From NCBI GenBank assembly GCA_900769875.1, contig CAAGII010000155.1, positions 1 to 23,408 of the forward strand: a DNA stretch of 23,408 nucleotides, read 5' to 3'. The position numbers and the translations under genes are program-made. The notes under the pieces were generated by a model. It did not search any database. It was not told where the DNA came from and saw only the letters and a list, made by a program, of their open reading frames with translations. Below, piece after piece: positions 15,782 through 22,800 of this stretch; within the stretch, counting starts at the first letter, position 1; every line of letters starts with the position of its first letter. The stretch is from Clostridia bacterium (GTDB lineage: Bacteria; Bacillota; Clostridia; Christensenellales; Aristaeellaceae).

Positions 15782-15790
15782 TTGTCCACA
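15782..15790 (+). promoter_or_regulatory. DnaA box (TTGTCCACA), one mismatch
   Basis: 8 of 9 matches, same orientation as the two boxes at the unwinding site; a weaker CCATCCACA lies upstream at 15750-15758. Confidence 0.7.
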
Positions 15791-15837
15791 GCGCTTTTCA
15801 CACCCCGAAGCCCAGGCAGCGCAAGGCTTTGGGGTAC

Positions 15838-15855
15838 TTATCCACAGTATCCACA
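15838..15855 (+). promoter_or_regulatory. Two abutting DnaA boxes at the unwinding site (TTATCCACA-GTATCCACA)
   Basis: A perfect box (15838-15846) and a one-mismatch box (15847-15855) lie head to tail with no gap, directly before the GC spacer and DnaA-trios. This is where a DnaA filament would be seeded onto the single strand. Confidence 0.88.
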
Positions 15856-15859
15856 GCGC

Positions 15860-15874
15860 CTACTACTACTACTG
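15860..15874 (+). promoter_or_regulatory. DnaA-trio array (CTA x4, CTG)
   Basis: Four CTA units and one CTG follow a 4-nt GC spacer (GCGC, 15856-15859) after the last DnaA box. The opposite strand reads 3'-GAT-5' repeats, the DnaA-trio motif that guides DnaA onto single-stranded DNA in Bacillus-type origins. Confidence 0.85.
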
Positions 15875-15900
15875 GTATAGAAATTCTACTATCTTTGGTG
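15875..15900. other. Likely DNA unwinding element
   Basis: This short stretch (beginning GTATAGAAATTCTACTATC) is the most AT-rich patch of the origin in an otherwise GC-rich region and directly follows the DnaA-trios, the expected place for initial melting. It is short compared with low-GC relatives. Confidence 0.65.
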
Positions 15901-15961
15901 TCTGACGGGACGCCCCGGCGCCCGGCGCGCCCGCCCTTTGTGAGAGAGGATGGATGATAGC

Positions 15962-17077
15962 ATGCAATTCACCATGAACGTTCAGGACCTTCTTGACGGA
16001 CTCAATACCGTCACCCGCGCGCTGTCGCCCCGCCCGCCCAAGCAGATCCTTGAGGGCGTGCTCGTGAGCGCCACCGAGGACGGCGTGAACCTGACCTGCT
16101 CCGACGGCAGCCTTTCCATTGATTGCACGCTGACCGCCGATGTGCAGCAGATCGGCCGCGTGGTGCTGCCCGGCAGGCTCTTTACCGAGCTGTGCCGCAA
16201 GCTGCCGGGTGGACGGGTGACCATCCGCGTGGGCGACGGGCATCAGGCAAGCATCCGTTGCGCGCAGAGCCGCTCCAACCTCGCGGGCATGAGCGCCATC
16301 GAGTATCCCGAAATGAACGAGATCACCGGCGGCGTCACGGTGGCAATCCCGCAAAACCGGCTGCGGGAGATGATCAGCCATGTGGTGTTCGCCATCGCCA
16401 CCGACGAAAGCCGGCAGATCCTCACCGGCTGCCTGCTGGAGCTTGAGCGCGAGGAGGGCCGCCTCATCGCACTGGACGGCTTCCGCCTCGCCATGCAGAA
16501 GGTCTCGCAGCGCTTTGACCTGAGCGAGGGCACGGAGCAGCTGCGCGCGGTCATCCCCGGACGGGTGCTGAGCGAAATGAGCAAGATTCTCGCCGACGAG
16601 GAGACGCCCTGCGAGCTGCTGCTGGCCAAGGGTCATATGATGGCCACCTTCGGCAACACGCGGCTCTACTCGGTACTGCTGGCGGGCGAGTACATCGACT
16701 ACCGCAGGATTGTGCCGTCCTCCTTCAAGGCGACGGCGACCGTCGACCGCATCGCGGTGCAGAACGCCATCGACCGCGCCAGCCTCATGGCGCGCGAGGG
16801 CAAGAACAACCTGATCCGCATGTCCTTCCGGGAGGACGGGCTGACCATTACCTCCAACGCCGAAATGGGCGATGTGCATGAGGAAATGCCGGCGCAGCTT
16901 TCCGGCGATCCGCTGGACATCGCCTTCAACGCCAAGTACATCACCGACGTGATCCGCAACATTTCCGACGCGCGGCTGTGCATGTGCTTCAACAGCAACG
17001 TCAGCCCCTGCGTCGTGCGGCCGACGGAGGGCGATACGTACCTGTATCTGGTGCTGCCCGTGCGTGTATTCCAGTAA
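15962..17077 (+). CDS. dnaN: DNA polymerase III beta subunit (sliding clamp)
   Basis: DnaN forms the ring-shaped dimer that tethers DNA polymerase III to DNA. The 371-residue protein has the three-fold repeated clamp architecture and typical ends: N-terminal MQFTMNVQDLLDGLNTV and C-terminal YLYLVLPVRVFQ, matching the YL-x-LPVR ending of clamps. An in-frame ATG at 15950 exists, but GAGAGAGG abuts it with no spacing; the ATG at 15962 aligns with the MKFT-type family start and uses the same purine run at about 12 nt, so 15962 is preferred. It lies immediately right of oriC and 24 bp upstream of recF, probably one operon. The small S4-domain gene (yaaA/rlbA) often found between dnaN and recF is missing. 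Confidence 0.97.
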   Translation: MQFTMNVQDLLDGLNTVTRALSPRPPKQILEGVLVSATEDGVNLTCSDGSLSIDCTLTADVQQIGRVVLPGRLFTELCRKLPGGRVTIRVGDGHQASIRCAQSRSNLAGMSAIEYPEMNEITGGVTVAIPQNRLREMISHVVFAIATDESRQILTGCLLELEREEGRLIALDGFRLAMQKVSQRFDLSEGTEQLRAVIPGRVLSEMSKILADEETPCELLLAKGHMMATFGNTRLYSVLLAGEYIDYRRIVPSSFKATATVDRIAVQNAIDRASLMAREGKNNLIRMSFREDGLTITSNAEMGDVHEEMPAQLSGDPLDIAFNAKYITDVIRNISDARLCMCFNSNVSPCVVRPTEGDTYLYLVLPVRVFQ

Positions 17078-17101
17078 AAACGTGCCGGGAGGGCGCGCCA
17101 C

Positions 17102-18277
17102 ATGCTGATTGAAACCCTTACGCTGCGCCATTTCCGCAACTACGACGCGCTGGAAATGCATCCGCATCCGGGCGTGAACCTGCTCTTCGGGCACAACGGC
17201 TCGGGCAAGACCAACCTGCTGGAGGCCATCCATTACTGCGCGCTGGGGCGCAGCCACCGCACCGCGTCCGACCGCGAGGTGGTGCAGCGGGGCGAGGGGC
17301 AGGGCGCGTGCGGCGTGACTGTGCAGGCGCGCGTGGGCAGATGCAGCGTCGCCGTGCTGCTGACCCCGCAGGAGGCGCGCAGAAAGCAGGTGCTGATCGA
17401 CCGCAAGCGCGCCGCGCGGCTGAGCGATCTGATGGGGCGCGTGCGCTGCGTCATTTTTTCGCCGGAGGATCTGCTGCTGGTGCGCGAGGGGCCGTCCTGC
17501 CGCCGCCGCTTCGTCGATATGATGCTCAGCCAGCTTTCGCCCGGCTACTTTGTGGCGCTGCAGCAGTACCAGAAGGCGCTGGAGCAGCGCAACGCCCTGC
17601 TGCGCGAGCAGAAGCGCAGCGGCGTGAGGCAGGACGCGCTGCTGGACGCGTTTGAGACGGTCATGGCGGACATGTGCGCGCAGATTATCCCGATGCGCCG
17701 CCGCCTGATATCGCGCACGGCCGCCCTCGCGGCGGAAAAGTACGCCGCCATCTCCGGGCGGGAGGGCGAGGAATTTGCCATGCGCTATGCTTCGTGCCTG
17801 GAGGGGGAGGAGGAGCTCGCGACGCGCGCGAAATCGCGCCTTGAACAATCAAGGCTGGATGACGCGCTGCGCGGCGCGACGCTCTTCGGCGTGCACAGGG
17901 AGGACATTGCCCTCACGCTCTGCGGGCGCGAGATGAAGCAGTTTGCCAGCCAGGGGCAGATCCGCACCGCCTGCCTGAGCATGAAGCTCAGCCAGCTTGC
18001 GCTCTACCGCGAGGAATGCGGCGAGTCGCCCGTGCTGCTGCTGGACGATGTGATGAGCGAGCTGGATATGAATCGCAGAACGCGCCTTCTGCGCGAAATC
18101 GAAGGCGTGCAGACCTTTGTGACCTGCACCGACGAGAGCGACCTTGAGGGCGCGTATCAGCGCCGCAGCTACCGCGTGAGCCTTGATGACAAGCTCCGCG
18201 GCAGCCTGCAGGAGACGAGCGCGGGCGAGCGTCAAACGCCCTGCCCGCAGGAGGCGGACGAGCCCGATTTTACCTGA
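17102..18277 (+). CDS. recF: DNA replication and repair protein RecF
   Basis: RecF is an SMC-like ATPase that, with RecO and RecR, loads RecA at single-strand gaps and stalled forks. The 391-residue protein shows Walker A GHNGSGKTN (30-38), the signature region SQGQIRTACLSMKL (283-296) and Walker B with D-loop VLLLDDVMSELD (311-322). The last 30 or so residues beyond the conserved core are low-complexity, polar and Glu/Pro/Thr-rich, an extension relative to the usual about 360-370 residues. GGGAGGG (17087-17093) lies 8 nt before the ATG. It is co-directional with dnaN. The attenuator-like leader of the MFS gene begins just after its stop. Confidence 0.96.
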   Translation: MLIETLTLRHFRNYDALEMHPHPGVNLLFGHNGSGKTNLLEAIHYCALGRSHRTASDREVVQRGEGQGACGVTVQARVGRCSVAVLLTPQEARRKQVLIDRKRAARLSDLMGRVRCVIFSPEDLLLVREGPSCRRRFVDMMLSQLSPGYFVALQQYQKALEQRNALLREQKRSGVRQDALLDAFETVMADMCAQIIPMRRRLISRTAALAAEKYAAISGREGEEFAMRYASCLEGEEELATRAKSRLEQSRLDDALRGATLFGVHREDIALTLCGREMKQFASQGQIRTACLSMKLSQLALYREECGESPVLLLDDVMSELDMNRRTRLLREIEGVQTFVTCTDESDLEGAYQRRSYRVSLDDKLRGSLQETSAGERQTPCPQEADEPDFT

Positions 18278-18300
18278 CAGGACAAAGAAGGGAAATGAGC

Positions 18301-18339
18301 ATGCTGCTTGCGATTGCCTTTGCTCCATGCAGAGCCTGA
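18301..18339 (+). CDS. Putative 12-residue leader peptide (MLLAIAFAPCRA)
   Basis: This short ORF starts 24 nt after the recF stop and has its own ribosome site, AAGGGA (18288-18293), 7 nt before the ATG; an upstream in-frame ATG at 18295 is too close to that site. Its last six codons overlap the left arms of two stems, and codons 7-9 (18318-18326) are an exact 9-nt complement of the MFS gene's Shine-Dalgarno region. It therefore looks like a regulatory leader of the kind that precedes erm, cat and some efflux genes, where a ribosome stalled by the drug reshapes the RNA. Translation is predicted, not shown. Confidence 0.55.
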   Translation: MLLAIAFAPCRA

Positions 18340-18429
18340 CCCCCGGATGGGGCTGCATGGAGACGCATACCCACCCATCCGGACAGGCTTTGCCTTCGCT
18401 TTCCACCCGAATGTGAAAGGAGCAAAGCC
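18318..18429 (+). promoter_or_regulatory. Attenuator-like structured leader controlling the MFS gene
   Basis: Four exact pairings exist in this 112-nt segment. Stem A: 18323-18332 with 18353-18362 (10 bp). Stem B: 18343-18351 with 18374-18382 (9 bp) extended by 18333-18338 with 18384-18389 (6 bp). Stem C: 18386-18393 with 18422-18429 (8 bp), plus an inner helix of 18399-18403 with 18415-18419, which buries the Shine-Dalgarno AAGGAG (18417-18422). Long-range helix D: 18318-18326 with 18419-18427 (9 bp), also covering the Shine-Dalgarno. A and B can coexist only as a pseudoknot; B and C share bases; A and D share bases. There is no U-run, so translational control is more likely than transcription termination. 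Confidence 0.7.
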
Positions 18430-19752
18430 ATGAACAAACGGCATTTTTTCAGCGATTTTTGCGAGCTGCGGCATTACCTGCTGCTGCTCCTGACCCAGAC
18501 CGTATCGCAGCTTGGCAGCGCCATGACCAGCTTTGCGCTGGTGATCTGGCTGTATCAACAAACCGGCTCGGCGCTGAGCATGGCGCTGCTGACCGTGTGC
18601 TCCTACGCGCCCTATGTGGCGCTGAGCATGCTGGGCGGCGCGCTGTGCGACAAGTGGAACAAGCGCTATGTGATGCTCGTGTGCGACGCGCTCTCAGCGC
18701 TGTGTACGGTGTGCGTGCTGGTGCTGCTCCAAGCGGGGCGGCTGGAGCACTGGCATCTCTACGTCATCAACGCGTGTTCCGGGCTGATGAACACCGTGCA
18801 GCAGCCCGCGTCGGAGGTAGCCGTCACGCTGCTTCTGCCGCGCAGGCACTACCAGCGCATGAGCGCGCTGCGATCCATGACCGGCTCGCTCGTCGGGCTG
18901 CTGACCCCGGTGCTCGCCGTGGCTGTGCTGACGCTTGCGGGCATGGAGGCCGTGATCCTCATCGACCTTGCCAGCTTCCTTGCGGCGTTCGCGGCGCTGC
19001 TGCTGTTCATCCGCGTGCCCGACGCGCCGCGCAGGGAAACAGGATCGCTCCGTGATTCGGTGCGCTCAGGCCTGCGCTTTCTCCGCGCGCATGACGGCGT
19101 GCGGTGGATCATTCTCTATCTTGCCGCGATCAACTTCATCGCCAGCATGTACGACGCGGCGCTGCCCGCGCTGGTGCTGTCGCGCCCCTACGGCGGCGAG
19201 ACCGCGCTGGGGCTTGTCAATACGTTTGTGAGCCTTGGCACGCTGGCGGGCGGGCTTGTCACCATGGCGCTGCGCGCGCCGCGCGACCGCGTGCGCATGG
19301 TGCATCTGACGCTGCTTGTCAGCATGTGTACGGAGAATTTCATGCTCGCCCTCGGGCGCGCGCCGTGGATATGGTGCGCGGGCGCGTTCCTCGGCTGGGT
19401 GTCCATCCCGCTGATGAACGCGAACCTGGACGTGATCATGCGCTCCAGCGTCCCCACGGACATGCAGGGCAGGGTGTACGCCTGCCGCAATTCGCTGCAG
19501 TTTTTCTCCATACCGCTGGGCAATCTGCTCGGCGGCGCGCTCGTCGACGGCGTGTTTGAGCCGCTGATGGCGCGTCAGGGCGCGCAGTCGCTTCTTGTGC
19601 GCGTGTTCGGCGCGGGCAAGGGCAGCGGCGCGGCGCTGCTGTTTTTGCTCATCGGCGTTTCGGGCGTGGCGGTGTGCCTGCTGTTTGGCCGCGTGCGCGC
19701 GCTGCGCGCGTTGGGCGCTCAGGTCGCGCTTGCGGAGCGCGCCGGCGGATAA
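18430..19752 (+). CDS. MFS efflux transporter (Mef/macrolide-efflux-like branch)
   Basis: This 440-residue membrane protein is a major facilitator with about twelve hydrophobic segments. The first half (SQLGSAMTSFALVIWLYQQTGSA, split here as SQLGSAMTSFALVIW then LYQQTGSA) and the motif-A-like GGALCDKWNKRYVM resemble the macrolide-efflux/MFS_3 branch (MefA-type), whose members export macrolides or other drugs by proton antiport. The second half has PTDMQGRVYACRNS, also typical of that branch. AAGGAG (18417-18422) lies 7 nt before the ATG but can be sequestered by the upstream leader structure. It is 152 bp after recF and ends at a strong terminator. Drug specificity is not deducible. Confidence 0.88.
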   Translation: MNKRHFFSDFCELRHYLLLLLTQTVSQLGSAMTSFALVIWLYQQTGSALSMALLTVCSYAPYVALSMLGGALCDKWNKRYVMLVCDALSALCTVCVLVLLQAGRLEHWHLYVINACSGLMNTVQQPASEVAVTLLLPRRHYQRMSALRSMTGSLVGLLTPVLAVAVLTLAGMEAVILIDLASFLAAFAALLLFIRVPDAPRRETGSLRDSVRSGLRFLRAHDGVRWIILYLAAINFIASMYDAALPALVLSRPYGGETALGLVNTFVSLGTLAGGLVTMALRAPRDRVRMVHLTLLVSMCTENFMLALGRAPWIWCAGAFLGWVSIPLMNANLDVIMRSSVPTDMQGRVYACRNSLQFFSIPLGNLLGGALVDGVFEPLMARQGAQSLLVRVFGAGKGSGAALLFLLIGVSGVAVCLLFGRVRALRALGAQVALAERAGG

Positions 19753-19765
19753 CCCATCGCTCTTC

Positions 19766-19798
19766 ACGGCTTCTCCGGCATACGGGGAGGCCGTTTTT
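19766..19798 (+). terminator. Rho-independent terminator after the MFS gene
   Basis: ACGGCTTCTCC (19766-19776) pairs with GGGGAGGCCGT (19784-19794) as an 11-bp stem with two G-T pairs and a 7-nt loop, followed by a run of T to 19798. It separates the dnaN-recF-MFS group from addA. Confidence 0.82.
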
Positions 19799-19825
19799 CC
19801 GTGGGGGCTTTGTTCCATCAGCGGG

Positions 19826-19854
19826 TTGTTTCACGTGAAACAATGTTGTATAAT
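19826..19854 (+). promoter_or_regulatory. Promoter of addA overlapping parS
   Basis: A perfect TATAAT (19849-19854) is preceded at 17 bp by TTGTTT (19826-19831), which is the left arm of parS. Transcription would begin near 19861, giving a very short leader that starts about at the ribosome binding site GAGGTGA (19861-19867). Confidence 0.65.
19827..19842. other. parS: parS centromere site (ParB/Spo0J binding)
   Basis: TGTTTCACGTGAAACA is the exact bacterial chromosomal parS consensus, and the palindrome extends one further base on each side (19826-19843). ParB/Spo0J nucleates here, spreads, and loads SMC. It lies about 4 kb from oriC, as expected for an origin-proximal parS. Confidence 0.95.
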
Positions 19855-19872
19855 GGCTGCGAGGTGAAACGC

Positions 19873-22800
19873 ATGCCGAACTGGACAAACGAACAGCGCG
19901 CTGCCATCGACGCGCGCAACCATACCATTCTTGTCAGCGCGGCGGCGGGCAGCGGCAAGACCGCCGTGCTGGTGGAGCGCATTGTGCAGCTGGTGCGCGA
20001 GGGGTATCGCCTCAGCCGGATGCTCATCGTCACCTTCACGCGCGCGGCGGCGGGGGAGATGCGGCAGCGGCTTGGCCAGCGGCTCGCCCGCGAGGCGGAC
20101 GGCGATCCCGAGCGCTTCTCCCAGGCGCTGGACGAGCTGGAGAGCGCCGATATCTCCACCATCCACGCGTTCTGCCAGCGCGTGCTGCGGCGCGAGTTTC
20201 AGGCGGTCGCGATTGACCCGCTGGCGCGCGTGTGCGATGAGCAGCTGCGCAAATCGCTCTTTGAGGAGGCGCTGAGGGACAGCCTCAACGAGCTGCTGGA
20301 GAGCGGCGGCTCTGAGGATTTCCACCGCCTCGCGGACAGCTTTGATCTGCCGCGCCTTGGCGCGATGTGCGAGGCAATCTACCCGTTTTTGATGTCGATG
20401 CCCGACCCGTTCCGCTGGCTTGACCTGCATGTGGAGAACGCGGACGCGCCCTGGCACAGCCACATGTGGTTCCGCGCGCTGCTTTCGCAGAGCCGATTGA
20501 CGCTGCAGGGGCTGCGCACGTGTCTGGATGCGCAGCGGGACATGTTTGACGAGCCGTGCGCCGTACAAAAGCTGCGCGTGACGTGGGAGGCCGACCGCGC
20601 GCTGTGCCATCAGCTGCTTGAGCGCATGGACGCGGGCTCGGACGAGGCGGTGCAGGCGCTGCGCACCACGGGCTTTGTGCGCGCCGCCGTGTGCCGGGGA
20701 CTGAGCGAGGACGAAAAGGCGTGGAAGGATCGCTACGATGCGCTCCGCAAGACCATGAAGGATACCGTGGCCGCGGCGGCGGAGGCGCTGGGCGCGGACG
20801 AGGAGAGCGTGCATCAGGATTTGGTGGTGATCCGGTCGTGCCTTGAGGGACTTTCGCAGCTGCTCAAAACGCTGCATACCCGCTTCATGGCGCTCAAGGA
20901 CGCGCATCATGTGCTGGATTTTAGCGACATGGAGCAGCTGACGCTGCGCGTGATGCGCGACGAAAACTGCCGCGCGTCGATTCAGCGCGAATACGACCAC
21001 ATTTTTGTCGACGAGTGTCAGGATGTGTCCGCGGTGCAGGACGCGATCATTCAATCGCTTCACGGCGGGGAGAACTGCCTGTTCATGGTGGGCGACGTGA
21101 AGCAGTCCATCTACCGCTTCCGTCTTGCCGACCCGACGCTGTTTTTGCACCGCATGCGCACGTTTTCGGATAGTGAGGACGCAGCGGAGCGCCGCATCTT
21201 TCTCCAGCGCAACTTCCGCAGCCGCGCATCCGTGCTGGACGCGACCAACCGCGTCTTTCGCGCGTGCATGCAGCGCAGCGTGACCGAGCTGGACTATCTG
21301 CCCGAGGACGAGCTGATCTGCGGGCGCGATACGCATGGGGATCCGCCGGTGGAAATCCGCCTCATCAGCGCCCGCGAGGACGGGCGAAGCGACGGTGAAA
21401 GCCTGCGCCTGGAGGCCGACGCGGTGGCGCGGCGCATTCACGCGCTGCAGGGAGAGGGCTACAGCTACCGCGATATGGTGATCCTCCTGCAAAAGACCGC
21501 CATGGTCGGCGCGAAGCTGACGGAAATGCTGCAGGAGCGCGGCGTGCCCGTGTTCTTCGACGGCGCGGACAGCTACTACGACCTGCCGGAAATCCGCACC
21601 GTCACGGCGATGCTGACCGTCATTGACAATCCGCTGCAGGATGTGCCGCTGCTCACCACGCTGCGGGCGCTGCCCTTCCGCATGGAGGACGGCGAGCTGG
21701 CGGATATCCGCAGCGCGAAAACCGGGCGCGACGTGCCCTTCCATGAGGCGTTTGCGTGCTGCTGCGAGCGCGAGGGCGCGCTGGGCGAGCGCTGCCGCGA
21801 GGTGCGCAGGCGGCTTGATGGGTGGCGGCTTTTGTCGGATAGTATGCATCTGAACGATTTCGTGTGGTTCATCGTGCGCGATTCGGGTCTGTACGCCTCC
21901 TGCGGCGCGCTGCCCGAGGGGGCGCTGCGGCAGGCGAATCTGCGCCTGCTCAGCCAGAAGGCCGCCGAGTACGAAAGCGTGCAGCACGAGGGTCTGAGCG
22001 GCTTCCTGCGCCAGATCGACTTGGAAATGCGCCAGAGCGACAGCCGCGGCGCAAGGCTTCTGAGCGAAAACGAGAACCTTGTGCGCATCATGACCATGCA
22101 CAAGTCGAAGGGGCTTGAATTCCCGGTGGTGTTCCTGATGCGCCTGTCCCAGTCCATCGCGGGGAAGAACGCGCAGGCGGTGCAGGCGCATCCGCTGCTG
22201 GGCGTGAGCCTGCCCTACGTCAACCGGAGTCTGAGCATTCGCCGCGACAGCCCGGGCGCCGCCGCCTTTGCCGGCCAGAAACGGCTGGATGAAATGGCCG
22301 AGCGCTGCCGTTTGCTCTATGTGGCGATGACGCGCGCGCGGGAAAGGCTGATTCTCACCGCGTGCTGCGAGGGCGAGGAGCCCTCATGGCGGATGCCGCG
22401 CGGCGCGTTCCGCGTATCGCAGGCGCGCAGCATGCTCGACTGGGTGATGCAGGCCGTGTGCGACGCGCAGGATGACGCCAGCGTGCCGTGGCGCGTGATT
22501 GTGGGCGAGGCCGACCAGGTCGCGCCGGAGGAAATCGCGCGCCCGGGCCGGGAGATGGAGGCGTGGCTGCGCCGCCTGCTTGCTTCGCCCGGGTCGCCAT
22601 CTGTGCCCGCGTGGTGGAACGAGCCGCCGCGCGCCGCGACGCATCAGGCGCTCAAGACCAGCGTGACCAGCCTTGTGCGGCAGCGGCTCTTTGCGGACGC
22701 CGTGCCGGAAACCATCGAGGAAACGCCCGAAACCAAGCGCGCGGACGGGGAAACCACCATGCCGCTTCGCCTGAGCGACGTGCCCGACCGACCGGCCTTT

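Larger units (their letters stand above)
15432..15961 (+). other. oriC: Chromosomal replication origin oriC (DnaA-box cluster, DnaA-trios, unwinding element)
   Basis: This 530-bp non-coding gap between smc and dnaN contains two perfect 9-mer DnaA boxes (15491-15499 and 15838-15846), three one-mismatch boxes (15607-15615, 15782-15790, 15847-15855) and several weaker ones (e.g. TTTGCCACA 15571-15579, TGTGGAACA 15598-15606, CCATCCACA 15750-15758). The last paired boxes are followed by a short GC spacer, a row of DnaA-trios and an AT-rich patch, the order of the basal unwinding system of Bacillus subtilis. dnaN lies immediately downstream, as usual. dnaA itself is not next to the origin. No protein-coding gene is supported here. 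Confidence 0.9.

Noticed and set aside
15794..15802. Further DnaA box (CTTTTCACA)
   Set aside because: Two mismatches including the first base; too weak to list separately.
15950..15961. Four-codon longer dnaN start
   Set aside because: The purine-rich ribosome site directly abuts this ATG; the next ATG aligns with the family start.
15869..17848. Long minus-strand open frame over dnaN and recF
   Set aside because: Antisense shadow of two unmistakable genes, reaching into the unwinding element.
17838..17855. CCTTGA-ACAA-TCAAGG palindrome in recF
   Set aside because: Single copy in coding sequence, fully explained by codons; no reason to treat it as a site.
18323..18389. HDV-like ribozyme
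   Set aside because: The strand order is similar, but the P3 hairpin between the second and third strands and the catalytic joining region are missing.
19831..22191. 786-codon minus-strand open frame inside addA
   Set aside because: Antisense to conserved helicase motifs and ends in parS; His/Arg/Gln-rich sequence with no family resemblance.
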